A DNA stretch of 26,879 nucleotides from Bordetella parapertussis (GTDB lineage: Bacteria; Pseudomonadota; Gammaproteobacteria; Burkholderiales; Burkholderiaceae_C). The first letter of the stretch is position 1; each line of letters begins with the position of its first letter. The notes below the pieces were generated by a model that was not told where the DNA came from, searched no databases, and was given only the letters and a program-made list of their open reading frames with translations. Below are positions 9,951 through 18,421 of the stretch, one piece after another. Location: assembly GCA_945890735.1 (NCBI GenBank), contig CAMDCZ010000031.1:1-26879 (forward strand). Reading direction: 5' to 3'. A program made the translations under genes and the position numbers.

Positions 9951-12900
9951 ACAGCTTGAACCTGCACACCCTTCCGCTGCGTGGCCGACAAGTCATCGAA
10001 GCCAGCGCAGGCACCGGCAAAACCTGGACCTTGGCCGCCCTTTACTTGCGCTTGGTTTTAGCCCATGGTCGCAAGGGCATGCCCCCCTTGTTGCCGTCGC
10101 AGATTTTGGTGATGACCTTCACCGAGGCTGCCACCGCCGAATTGCGAGAGCGGGTGCGCGACCGCTTGCACCAAGCCGCGGTCTGGTTTGATGCCAAGGT
10201 CGCTGGGGTCGCACCGGCCGATCCGTTGCTCGACCCATTGGCACTGGATGCGGACATGGCCGATTGGCCGCGCTGCGCGGCGCAACTTCACCATGCCGCG
10301 CAAAGCATGGATGACGCGGCGATTTTCACGATCCACGGCTGGAGCCGACGCATGCTCAGCAGCTTTGCGTTGCACAGCCGCGACCTGTTTGAGCAAACCC
10401 ATTTGGATAACCCCACGGCATTGCTGCGGCAGCTGGCCAGCGACCATTGGCGACATTGGTACTACCCGCTGCCTCTGGCCGCACAACAGGCCTTGGTGAG
10501 CCAAGTTTGCGCATCACCTGAGGCCATGCTGGTGCTGATCCAGGCACGCTGGAAGGACATGGACCGTTCCCCCCGCCGACCCATGGCGGTTGACGCTGCG
10601 CAGACATCCGACGCACAGCCGTCTCAGCCAGCAAGCCATGATCTGCCCCCACTGCCTGCACAGACCTTGGCGCCCTTTGTGGTTTGGCAAACCGAACACG
10701 ATGCGCTCGAAGCACAGGCCCGGGCAAACTGGTTGCCTGAACTGGCCCAGACACTCTTGAGCGCGCAAGCAGCGCGTTTGATTCGCGGACAAGGCATCAC
10801 CGGGCCGCACTTCCAAAAATGGGTCCATTCCCTCCAAGCCTGGGCCGAGCAAGGCGCGTCGATCGATGACAAAACCTTGTTTCGCTTCACCGTGAGCAAC
10901 CTGCAGTCCAAAGGCTGGGAACAGGCGCAACAGTACCCGCTGTTCACCAGCCTGGAGCAGTTGGCTGCCCATCAATCCGCCCAACCCCCCTGCAAAGAAC
11001 CCCTGCTTGACCATGCAGCGTTGGCCTTGCGCCAGCGCTACGACCATGCCAAGCAGCAGCAAGCGGTGTTTGATTTCCAGGACTTGCTGCAACGCCTGCA
11101 CCATGCGTTGCATGCCGACCAAGGCGAGATGGCCGCCGCCGTGCGCGCCCAATACCCCGTGGCCTTGGTCGATGAGTTTCAAGACACCGACCCTTGGCAG
11201 TACCAAAGCCTGGACCGTATTTACCGCGAGCAAGACACCGACCATCGCCATGCCTTGGTGATGATCGGCGACCCCAAGCAAGCCATCTACAGCTTTCGGG
11301 GAGCTGACCTCAACACGTATTTGCAAGCCCGGCAGGCGGCATTGAAGCTCGACCCCAACGCCGTCCACAGCCTGTCGCACAACCACCGATCCACCGCAGG
11401 TTTGGTGCGGGCGGTCAACCATGTGTTCACCCACGCCCAAACCGACAACCCGTTTCACCAAGCCAACCGCCCTGCTGACCAGCAAGTGCTGTTTGTGCAG
11501 GTGGAAAGCGCCAGCCTGACCAAGCCTTTGACCACCCCTGCTGGGCAAGCCACCCAAGCCCTCACGGTTTGGTACCAGGCACCACCCCCAGACAAGGCCA
11601 CCTACACCGCTGACGAACACCTGCATGGCATGGCCCATGGGTTTGCCTCGCAAATGGTGCACTTGCTGCAAGCGCACACGACGCTGCACCCAGGCCAGAT
11701 GGCCGTGTTGGTGCGAGGCAAAGCCCAAGCCAAAGCCATGCAAAACGCCTTGCAGCAACGCGGCCTGGCCAGTGTGTATCTGTCTGACCACGCCAACGTC
11801 TACCAAAGCCCAGAGGCGCTGGACCTGTGGCGGGTCTTGCGGGCGATTGCCACGCCTAGGCAAACCGCTTGGTTGCGCAGTGCCTTGGCCTGCCGGGTCT
11901 GGGGCTTGCGCATCGACGAGTTACAAGCCTGCTTGCAAGACGACGCCCAAGCCGATGCCTTGGCCGAGTCTTGCCAGCGTTGGCTGAAGCAATGGCAAGC
12001 CCAAGGCGTCTTGCCCATGCTTTACAGCTGGCTGCACGAGCAACAGATTTCTGCCCGCTTGTTGGCCTTGCCATCGGGTGAGCGGCAACTCACCAACCTC
12101 CTGCACCTGGGCGAACTGTTGCAAGACGCCTCGCAAAGCCTGCAAGGCCCGCAGGCCTTGTTGCAGCACCTGGCCGACCAGATCCACCACAGCAGTGACA
12201 TCCCCGAGGCGCAAAAAATGCGGCTCGAAACCGACGCTGCTTGTGTGCAAATCGTGACCTATCACAAGAGCAAGGGCTTGGAGTACCCGCTGGTGTTTGT
12301 GCCCTTTCTGGGCAGCTTCACCACCGGCAAAACCGCGGCCAACAAACCGCCCTCCGAGGACGATGAGGCACCCGACATCACCGAGTCATCGGTAGAAGAA
12401 GACATGCGTTTGTTGTATGTGGCCCTGACCCGCGCCAAGCGCGGTTTGTGGTTGGGCATGGCACCCACCGCCAAGAGCTTGGCAGTCAGCACCAAACCGA
12501 TCAAACGCAGCGCGGTGTCCCAGTTGTTGCAGCGGCAAAGCCACAACGACTTGCCCACCCAACTGCATGCCTTGTGGGGGAGTTGTCCCGACATCGCTGT
12601 CCTGGAATTGCCGCCTCCGGATCGGCAGGTTTACCAAGCCCCTGCCAGCCCAGTCAGTCGCCAAGCCGCGCTGCTGCCCCTTCGTTCCGGCCATGCCCGC
12701 TGGTGGACCGCCAGTTTCAGCAGCCTCACGCGTGGCTTGGAGGCAGGCACCGATCGCGAAGAAGCCTTCAGCGATGCCCAAACCGATGCCGTCGAGCGCG
12801 ACCCCAGCACGCCCCAGGCGGATACCCATCCCTGGCAAGCTTTTCCTGCGGGTGCCCGCTACGGCACCCTGCTGCACGACCTGCTGGAGTGGCAAGCCGA

Positions 12901-13615
12901 GCAAGGCTGGCCGTTGGTGCAAGACGCCGCGCCTGCTTGGCAAAACCTGGCCTGGCAGCAGCTCTTGCAAGGCAAGGCCGATTGGCTGCAACTCACACCC
13001 GCTGAGCAAGCCAGTCTCACGCCTTGGTTGCAAGCCATCTTGCGCACACCCTTGCCACTCGCCACAGACGCTGACGAGACCCCCCAAAAAGCGCTTGCAA
13101 GCCACACCATCGCTTCACCCTTGGTGCTGTCCCAAGTGCAGTCGTCTCACCGTTGGGCTGAAATGGCCTTCCACTTGCCCGCAGGCCAGGTAGCCAGCAG
13201 CCAGCTCGACGCCTTGATCCAGCAACATGTGTTCCCAGGCCATGCCCGGCCTGCCTTGCAGGCCACCATGATGCAAGGCATGCTCACCGGCGCCATGGAC
13301 TTGGTGGTGCAGCACGATGGCCGCTATTGGGTGCTCGATCACAAGTCCAACAAATTGCCCAATTACGCGGCACCCAGTCTGCGTGCTGCGGTGCTCGACA
13401 AACGCTACGAGGTGCAATACGTGCTCTACACCTTGGCCCTGCACCGCTTGCTCAAGCAACGCTTGCGCGGCTATGACTACGCGCGGCACATGGGCGGTGC
13501 GGTCTATTTGTTTTTGCGTGGTGTGGATGGTGACAACGCCGGCGTGCATGCCATGCGTCCCCCCTTCGCGTTGATCGACCAACTCGACCAACTCTTTGCC
13601 AAGGTGCCCGCATGA
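9947..13615 (+). CDS. recB: Exodeoxyribonuclease V subunit beta (RecB helicase-nuclease)
   Basis: The 3'-5' SF1 helicase and single nuclease active site of RecBCD; it also loads RecA after Chi. It has 1222 residues. Walker A is ASAGTGKT (residues 19-26) and Walker B is VALVDEFQDTDPWQY with Asp409/Glu410. Motif III/IV is MIGDPKQAIYSFRGADL and motif V/VI is TYHKSKGLEYPLVFVP and LLYVALTRAKRGLW. The C-terminal nuclease has GTLLHDLLE (His977), Glu1072 in AEMAFHLP, GAMDLVV (Asp1118) and VLDHKSN (Asp1131, Lys1133). These correspond to the E. coli catalytic residues, with His replacing the Tyr of DYK. A strong AGGAGG (9937-9942) precedes the ATG. recB overlaps both recC and recD by 4 bases, giving near-equal synthesis of the subunits. 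Confidence 0.98.
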   Translation: MNSLNLHTLPLRGRQVIEASAGTGKTWTLAALYLRLVLAHGRKGMPPLLPSQILVMTFTEAATAELRERVRDRLHQAAVWFDAKVAGVAPADPLLDPLALDADMADWPRCAAQLHHAAQSMDDAAIFTIHGWSRRMLSSFALHSRDLFEQTHLDNPTALLRQLASDHWRHWYYPLPLAAQQALVSQVCASPEAMLVLIQARWKDMDRSPRRPMAVDAAQTSDAQPSQPASHDLPPLPAQTLAPFVVWQTEHDALEAQARANWLPELAQTLLSAQAARLIRGQGITGPHFQKWVHSLQAWAEQGASIDDKTLFRFTVSNLQSKGWEQAQQYPLFTSLEQLAAHQSAQPPCKEPLLDHAALALRQRYDHAKQQQAVFDFQDLLQRLHHALHADQGEMAAAVRAQYPVALVDEFQDTDPWQYQSLDRIYREQDTDHRHALVMIGDPKQAIYSFRGADLNTYLQARQAALKLDPNAVHSLSHNHRSTAGLVRAVNHVFTHAQTDNPFHQANRPADQQVLFVQVESASLTKPLTTPAGQATQALTVWYQAPPPDKATYTADEHLHGMAHGFASQMVHLLQAHTTLHPGQMAVLVRGKAQAKAMQNALQQRGLASVYLSDHANVYQSPEALDLWRVLRAIATPRQTAWLRSALACRVWGLRIDELQACLQDDAQADALAESCQRWLKQWQAQGVLPMLYSWLHEQQISARLLALPSGERQLTNLLHLGELLQDASQSLQGPQALLQHLADQIHHSSDIPEAQKMRLETDAACVQIVTYHKSKGLEYPLVFVPFLGSFTTGKTAANKPPSEDDEAPDITESSVEEDMRLLYVALTRAKRGLWLGMAPTAKSLAVSTKPIKRSAVSQLLQRQSHNDLPTQLHALWGSCPDIAVLELPPPDRQVYQAPASPVSRQAALLPLRSGHARWWTASFSSLTRGLEAGTDREEAFSDAQTDAVERDPSTPQADTHPWQAFPAGARYGTLLHDLLEWQAEQGWPLVQDAAPAWQNLAWQQLLQGKADWLQLTPAEQASLTPWLQAILRTPLPLATDADETPQKALASHTIASPLVLSQVQSSHRWAEMAFHLPAGQVASSQLDALIQQHVFPGHARPALQATMMQGMLTGAMDLVVQHDGRYWVLDHKSNKLPNYAAPSLRAAVLDKRYEVQYVLYTLALHRLLKQRLRGYDYARHMGGAVYLFLRGVDGDNAGVHAMRPPFALIDQLDQLFAKVPA

Positions 13616-15348
13616 GTCTGCGCCCATTGCTCACCTCGCTCTGGCCTGGCAAAACCGCCACCCCGCTCAATGGCCTGGACCTGGCTTTTGCACGCATGCT
13701 CCAAGGCTTGCAACCCAGCAGCGACGAACGCCACCTGTGGCTCGCCGCCTTGGTCAGTCACCAATGGGGGCGAGGCCATGCCTGCCTGGACCTGCAAGCC
13801 TGGCCTGCAGACGCTGCCGAGCTCTTGGCCTGGCCGACCACAGCGCTGCAAACCCTCCCCAACGAACTGCAGCAGGCCTTGCCCAGCCTGCCCTGGGCCA
13901 AGGGAGCGCATTCGCCTTTGGTGCTGCATGGGCATCGCCTGTATTTGCGCCGCGCATGGGATGCTGAACAAACCATCCACCAGCGCCTCATGGCATTGCA
14001 ACAACAATCGCTGCCTGTGCCCCCCGATTGGCGGCAACACCTGGACGCTTTGTTCGAGCCCGACCCCAACGACATGCAGCGCGCGGCCTGCGCCCATGCG
14101 GTGTCAAACCCGGTCACCTTGATCACCGGCGGCCCCGGCACCGGCAAAACCACCACCGTGGTCAAACTTTTGCGCTTGCTGCAAGCCACCTCGCATGCCC
14201 CCTTGCGGATCTTGATGGCGGCCCCCACAGGCAAAGCCGCCGCCCGCTTGGGCCAAGCCATGAACCAAGCCCGCAGCAGCTTGCCCACCGAGCAAGCCGC
14301 TGCCTTGCCCACCGCCGCCCATACCCTGCACCAATGCCTGCAAACCCAACGAGACACCAGCCCGGTGTTGGACGCGGATGTGGTGGTGGTTGACGAAGCT
14401 TCGATGATCGATCTGGAGATGATGGCCCGCTTGCTCAAAGCCGTGCCTGCGCAAGCCCGCTTGGTGCTGCTGGGTGACAAGGACCAACTGGCCTCGGTCG
14501 AAGCCGGCGCGGTGATGGCACAACTGTGCCAAGCCCCTTGGATGGCCCAGCACACCACGGCACTGGTGAAAAGCCACCGTTTCGATGCCGAGCAAGGCAT
14601 CGGCCCCTGGGCACGCGCAGCCAATGCCGGTGACAGCCCCGCCTTGACCGCCCTCTGGGCGCAAGCCCCAGAGGCTTGCTTCAGTGACCGTGCAGCGGTG
14701 AGCCGCATCAGCCGTCCCCACAGCCAAGATGCACAAACCTTGCAACGCCTGCGGCAAGCCTGGGCGCCTTGGCTGCATCGCCTCGAGCCGCACCTGTCGG
14801 GCCAGCCCTGTGATGACCAGCAAGCCCTGGACCTGCTGTCGGGCTTTGCGCAAGTGGGCGTGTTGTGCGCCATGCGGGAAGGCCCTTGGGGTGTGAACGC
14901 GTTCAACACCCAATTGCAACGCGCCTTGGGTTTGGCGGATGCGCCATGGTTTGTTGGCCGCCCGGTCATGGCGCGGCGAAACGACTACGCGCTGGGACTG
15001 ATGAATGGTGACACCGGCCTGTGCTTGCCGCGCATGGTTCATGGCGAATCTCGCTTGCGTGTGGCGTTTGCCGATGGGCAAGGCGGCGTTCGCTGGCGGG
15101 TACCCAGCCGTTTGGCTGAGCTGGACACCGCGTTTGCCATGACGGTGCACCAATCACAAGGCTCCGAGTTTGCGCAGGTGCTGCTGGTGCTGCCTGACCA
15201 AGCTGCCCCTTTGCTGACCCGTGAATTGGTCTATACCGGCATGACCCGAGCGCGCCAACAACTGTGCATTTGGGCGCCCGAGCCCAGCTTGTTGGTCACG
15301 GCCTGTGAACGCACCGTGCGCCGCAGTGGGGGTTTGGCGTCCCTTTGA
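13612..15348 (+). CDS. recD: Exodeoxyribonuclease V subunit alpha (RecD helicase)
   Basis: The 5'-3' SF1B helicase of RecBCD and the fast motor before Chi. The 578 residues compare with 608 in E. coli. After a roughly 160-residue N-terminal RecB-interaction domain comes Walker A ITGGPGTGKTTT (Lys179), then motif Ia APTGKAAARLGQAM and Walker B VVVVDEASMIDLEMM (Asp261/Glu262). LVLLGDKDQLASVEAGAV is motif III. Near the C terminus is AMTVHQSQGSEFAQVLLVLP followed by LVYTGMTRARQQLCIW (motifs V and VI). All ATPase motifs are intact, so the complex should be a full RecBCD rather than a RecBC-only form. The start overlaps the recB stop (ATGA). Confidence 0.97.
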   Translation: MSLRPLLTSLWPGKTATPLNGLDLAFARMLQGLQPSSDERHLWLAALVSHQWGRGHACLDLQAWPADAAELLAWPTTALQTLPNELQQALPSLPWAKGAHSPLVLHGHRLYLRRAWDAEQTIHQRLMALQQQSLPVPPDWRQHLDALFEPDPNDMQRAACAHAVSNPVTLITGGPGTGKTTTVVKLLRLLQATSHAPLRILMAAPTGKAAARLGQAMNQARSSLPTEQAAALPTAAHTLHQCLQTQRDTSPVLDADVVVVDEASMIDLEMMARLLKAVPAQARLVLLGDKDQLASVEAGAVMAQLCQAPWMAQHTTALVKSHRFDAEQGIGPWARAANAGDSPALTALWAQAPEACFSDRAAVSRISRPHSQDAQTLQRLRQAWAPWLHRLEPHLSGQPCDDQQALDLLSGFAQVGVLCAMREGPWGVNAFNTQLQRALGLADAPWFVGRPVMARRNDYALGLMNGDTGLCLPRMVHGESRLRVAFADGQGGVRWRVPSRLAELDTAFAMTVHQSQGSEFAQVLLVLPDQAAPLLTRELVYTGMTRARQQLCIWAPEPSLLVTACERTVRRSGGLASL

Positions 15349-15379
15349 AGCCCCCGATCATCGGTGGCAAAATATTGGC

Positions 15380-15826
15380 ATGACCCTTTTTCGCAGTCTC
15401 CATTGGATCTTGCCCTTGTGCTTGCTCAGCCAGGTGGGTTCTGTTTGGGCCGACTGGGAACAGGTCGATGAAAACCACCTGGCCGTGATTTACATCGATC
15501 CCGACAAAATCCGCGCCAGCAGTGTCTACCCCCAAGCTTGGCATTTGTTTGACTTGTTTGACAAAACCAAGGCGGGCGTCAAGTCGCGCTTGGTTCTGAT
15601 GGAATACGACTGCCACGATGCGCGCCGTCGCTCATTGGCCTTTGCCTCCAAATCCGACGCCATGGGCGAAGGCAAAACCTTGTTCACCAGCACCCAAGCC
15701 ACGAATTGGAAACCGGTGGCAGGCGACACCGTGGGCGAAAAAGTCATTGACATGCTGTGTGGCCAAAGTGGTCGCAGGAAAAGCCACAGCAAAACCAGTT
15801 CTGCGCCCGCCGCCGCCAGCCAATGA
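15380..15826 (+). CDS. Secreted adhesin-E-like small protein
   Basis: A 148-residue protein with a signal peptide (MTLFRSLHWILPLCLLSQVG..VWA, likely cleaved after Ala24). The mature domain has W(E)QV...IDPDKIR, W.L.DLFD..KAG.KSRLVLMEYDC, RRSLAFASKSD and W.PVAGDTVGEKVIDMLC. This pattern matches the family named surface-adhesin protein E (after Haemophilus protein E), common in betaproteobacteria as a small periplasmic or surface protein of unknown role. The C-terminal tail (SGRRKSHSKTSSAPAAAS) is basic and low-complexity. I chose the ATG at 15380 because it begins the signal peptide; the ribosome binding site is weak. The gene follows recD by 31 bases and precedes the DUF442 gene by 16. The adhesin name should not be taken as function. 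Confidence 0.7.
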   Translation: MTLFRSLHWILPLCLLSQVGSVWADWEQVDENHLAVIYIDPDKIRASSVYPQAWHLFDLFDKTKAGVKSRLVLMEYDCHDARRRSLAFASKSDAMGEGKTLFTSTQATNWKPVAGDTVGEKVIDMLCGQSGRRKSHSKTSSAPAAASQ

Positions 15827-15842
15827 AATCCAGAGGACAGCC

Positions 15843-16175
15843 ATGCAAGTGACCAAACACACAGACAGCTTTGCCACCGCACCACAGCTTGCACCCGAGC
15901 ACATGGCCGCGATTGCCGCCCACGGCTTCACCACCGTGATCAACAACCGTCCTGACATGGAAGGTGGCCCAGACCAACCCACCTCTGCCCAAATGCAAAC
16001 CGCTGCAGAAGCGGCGGGAATGAGCTACCACTACCTGCCTGTGGTGAGTGGCGCGATCACACCCGAGCAGGTCACACAAATGGCTTCTTTGGTGGAAGCT
16101 GCAAATGGACCGGTATTGGCGTTTTGCCGCAGTGGTGCGCGTTCAACCCAGCTGTGGTCTTTGGGTCTGCCTTAA
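15843..16175 (+). CDS. TIGR01244/DUF442 phosphatase- or sulfurtransferase-like protein
   Basis: A 110-residue single-domain protein. FTTVINNRPDMEGGPDQPT (residues 29-47), the spacer AAGMSYHYLPVVSGAITPEQV and the active-site loop FCRSGARS (Cys95, Arg100) match the DUF442/TIGR01244 family. That family has a tyrosine-phosphatase-like fold and is also found fused to beta-lactamase-like sulfide-handling hydrolases (Blh). The loop CRSGAR has four residues between Cys and Arg, as in rhodaneses, so sulfur or persulfide transfer is at least as likely as phosphatase activity. The ATG follows AGAGGACAGCC. It converges on pqqE with a 43-base gap; I see no good terminator between them. Confidence 0.8.
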   Translation: MQVTKHTDSFATAPQLAPEHMAAIAAHGFTTVINNRPDMEGGPDQPTSAQMQTAAEAAGMSYHYLPVVSGAITPEQVTQMASLVEAANGPVLAFCRSGARSTQLWSLGLP

Positions 16176-16218
16176 AACGGCTGGTTTTTCACGCAGGCTG
16201 CGGCCTGGCGGATGCCGA

Positions 16219-17388
16219 TCAAACTTTGGCGCTGAGTTTGCGTGAATTGATCGGGTCGCGAAACACCAAGGGTTGCACCTTCACTCGTTGTGCATCTGGC
16301 ACTTGCGCATAAGCCACCGCCTCCAGCACCACGTGGTGGTGCGCAGACTTGTCACACACCGGATCGGCATTGGCCGCATCACCCGTGAGCATCAAGGCCT
16401 GGCAGCGGCAACCACCCAGGTCTTTTTCTTTTTCATCGCATGTCCGGCAGGGGTCCTTCATCCAAGCGTCACCCCGGTAATGGTTGAACGCATGGGCGTC
16501 GTACCAAATCTCTTTGACCGGCATGGTCTTCACGTTGGGGAAATCCAAGTGCTTGATCATCTTGGCGGTGTGGCACGGCAGCGCTGAACCATCAGGCGTG
16601 ATTGTGAGGAACACATTGCCCCAGCCGTTCATGCATTTTTTCGGGCGGTTTTCGTAATAGTCGGGCACCACAAAGAAGATTTTGAGCTTGTTGCCCAGCT
16701 TGGCACGGTACTCGTTGGTGACCCGCTCAGCACGCTCGAGCTGCTCGCGGCTGGGCATCAAACCATCGCGGTTGATTTGCGCCCATGAATAGTATTGGTT
16801 GTTGGCCAGTTCCAGGTACTCGGCACCCAGGTCCACAGCGAGCTCGATGATCTTGTCGATGTAATCGATGTTCAAGCGGTGAATCACGCAATTGAGCACC
16901 ATCGGCCAACCGTTGGCTTGGATCAACTCGGCAGCACGCTGCTTCAAGGCAAAGGTTTTGGTGTGCGACAAAAAGTCGTTGAGTTCACGGGTCGAGTCTT
17001 GAAACGACAGTTGCACATGGTCCAAACCAGCCGCCTTCAAAGCGCTCGCTCGCTCGGGGGTCAAACCAATGCCCGAGGTCAGTAAGTTGGTATAAAAGCC
17101 CAATCGGTGTGCCTCAGCAACCAACAACTCGAGGTCGTCGCGCACCAGTGGCTCACCGCCAGAGAACCCACATTGCACGCTGCCTGCGGCCCGGGCGTCT
17201 TGCAGGACCTTGAACCATTCTTCGGTGGTGAGCTCGGGACCGCTTTGGGTGTAGTCCACCGGGTTGTAACAAAACACGCAATGCAGCGGGCAGCTGTAAG
17301 TGATTTCAGCCAACAACCACAAAGGCGGACCTACTGTGGGTGGGGTCGGCGTGGTTTGCAAGCCAGCCGCAGCGTCGACTTCGCTCAT
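16219..17388 (-). CDS. pqqE: PqqA peptide cyclase (radical SAM/SPASM)
   Basis: Forms the carbon-carbon bond between the Glu and Tyr side chains of PqqA, the first committed step in pyrroloquinoline quinone synthesis, while PqqA is held by PqqD. It has 389 residues. The radical SAM motif CPLHCVFC (Cys33, Cys37, Cys40) lies near the N terminus and is followed by FSGGEPLVRDDLE. The C-terminal SPASM cysteines are in KKCMNGWGN, LPCHTAKM and CRTCDEKEKDLGGCRC. The true start is the ATG at 17388, overlapping the pqqD stop by 4 bases; an in-frame TTG four codons upstream is unlikely. It is the last gene of the pqqABCDE transcript. Confidence 0.97.
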   Translation of the reverse strand: MSEVDAAAGLQTTPTPPTVGPPLWLLAEITYSCPLHCVFCYNPVDYTQSGPELTTEEWFKVLQDARAAGSVQCGFSGGEPLVRDDLELLVAEAHRLGFYTNLLTSGIGLTPERASALKAAGLDHVQLSFQDSTRELNDFLSHTKTFALKQRAAELIQANGWPMVLNCVIHRLNIDYIDKIIELAVDLGAEYLELANNQYYSWAQINRDGLMPSREQLERAERVTNEYRAKLGNKLKIFFVVPDYYENRPKKCMNGWGNVFLTITPDGSALPCHTAKMIKHLDFPNVKTMPVKEIWYDAHAFNHYRGDAWMKDPCRTCDEKEKDLGGCRCQALMLTGDAANADPVCDKSAHHHVVLEAVAYAQVPDAQRVKVQPLVFRDPINSRKLSAKV

Positions 17389-17663
17389 GCTTTCACCCAA
17401 CCTTGTTGGCCTGCAATGTCTAAAAAGGCCAGCACATCGGCTTGCAAGCCGGTGGTGCCGAAATCGGTTTCCAAATCGGAGATCAGCGTGGACACGGTTT
17501 TTTCACCATTCAAGCGGCGCATGATTTCACCCGCACTGCCGTTGAGCTTGACCATGCCCTCGGGGTAGAGCAACACCCAGCTTTGCTGAACCTCTTCCCA
17601 TTGCAAGCGAAACATGCTGGCTACCCGAGGCGTGCTGCTGAGCACATCGTCGATGTCGCTCAT
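17385..17663 (-). CDS. pqqD: PqqA-binding chaperone PqqD
   Basis: A small peptide-chaperone (RiPP recognition element) that binds PqqA and delivers it to the radical SAM cyclase PqqE. It has 92 residues, the normal length. Family features are P.....F.LQWEEVQQSWVLLYPEGMVKLNGSAGEIMRRL, the winged-helix core typical of PqqD domains, then a helical C terminus (DFGTTGLQADVLAFLDIAGQQGWV). The ATG at 17663 overlaps the pqqC stop by 4 bases, and its own stop overlaps pqqE by 4 bases. The frame stays open upstream of this ATG through the pqqC region, but only this start gives PqqD homology. Confidence 0.95.
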   Translation of the reverse strand: MSDIDDVLSSTPRVASMFRLQWEEVQQSWVLLYPEGMVKLNGSAGEIMRRLNGEKTVSTLISDLETDFGTTGLQADVLAFLDIAGQQGWVKA

Positions 17664-18421
17664 GTTTTGGGCCCGGTGATTTGCACTTGGCATTGGTCGA
17701 GCATGATGGCGTCTGCCAAGGCCCACAGCACATTGAGTTTGAACTGCAATATCTCCAGTGCACGCTCTTGCAGGGCGCGGGTTTGGCTGAAGTACTGCAG
17801 CGTGAAGGTCAGGCCATGCGCCACGTCGCGACGGGCTTGGGTCAAGCGGTTTTTGAAGTACTGCAAGCCAGTGGGGTCCACCCAGGGATATTGGGCAGGC
17901 CAGGTGTCGATGCGCTGCTGGTGGATGTGCGGGGCAAACAGCTCGGTCAGGCTGGAAGCCACCGCTTCTTGCCAAGGTTGTTGGCGGGCAAAGTTGACAT
18001 AAGCGTCGACTGCAAAGCGACTGGCAGGCGCCACAAAACGCAGCGAAGTGACATCGTCACGGCTCAAGCCCACGGCTTGCCCCAGGTGTATCCAAGCTTC
18101 GATGCCACCCTCGTCCTGCACGCCACCCATGTTGACACCGTCATGGTCCAGGATGCGTTGTATCCATTCACGGCGAATCTCGCGGTCATCACAGTTGGAC
18201 AAGATCGCAGCGTCTTTGAGGGGGATCGAGATTTGGTAATAAAAACGGTTGGCCACCCAGCCGCGCAATTGCGCCGCGTTGAGTTTGCCCTCGGCCATCA
18301 TCACGTGGAATGGATGATTGATGTGGTAGTTGCTGCTTTTGCCACGCAACTTGGCCTCGAAGGCTTCAGCGCTCCAAGGCTCGCGGGTATCGGCCATGGC
18401 TTCATTCATCAGGTTGTTCAC
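17660..18421 (-). CDS. pqqC: Pyrroloquinoline-quinone synthase PqqC
   Basis: A cofactorless oxidase with a heme-oxygenase-like all-helical fold. It catalyses the final ring closure and eight-electron oxidation to PQQ. It has about 253 residues, a normal length. Diagnostic segments are YHINHPFHVMMAEGKLNAAQLRGWVANRFYYQISIPLKDAAILSNC and RRDVAHGLTFTLQYFSQTRALQERALEILQFKLNVLWALADA, which contain the conserved active-site His, Arg, Tyr and Lys positions. The start is uncertain. GTG at 18421 overlaps the pqqB stop (GTGA), but in-frame ATGs at 18409 and 18397 also precede the conserved region. Confidence 0.96.
   Translation of the reverse strand: MNNLMNEAMADTREPWSAEAFEAKLRGKSSNYHINHPFHVMMAEGKLNAAQLRGWVANRFYYQISIPLKDAAILSNCDDREIRREWIQRILDHDGVNMGGVQDEGGIEAWIHLGQAVGLSRDDVTSLRFVAPASRFAVDAYVNFARQQPWQEAVASSLTELFAPHIHQQRIDTWPAQYPWVDPTGLQYFKNRLTQARRDVAHGLTFTLQYFSQTRALQERALEILQFKLNVLWALADAIMLDQCQVQITGPKT

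Noticed and set aside
3400..14400. Frequent TTGCAAGCC / GCCAAG-like words that could be uptake or Chi-like signals
   Set aside because: They fall in coding frames as Leu-Gln-Ala or Ala-Lys with the TTG/CAA codon preference seen throughout. A genome-wide word-frequency and strand-skew count would be needed to claim a signal.
13758..14969. Long antisense open frame across recD
   Set aside because: Ser/Arg/Cys/Ala-rich low-complexity product with no recognisable motif; a shadow of a GC-rich real gene whose helicase motifs are all in the other frame.
16194..16207. CAGGC-TGCG-GCCTG hairpin in the gap between the DUF442 gene and pqqE
   Set aside because: The stem is only 5 bp and no T-tract follows on either strand, so it does not support a terminator call.
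16124..16312. Small + strand frame overlapping the end of the DUF442 gene and pqqE
   Set aside because: It is out of frame with the DUF442 active-site motif and antisense to the conserved pqqE C terminus; no ribosome binding site.
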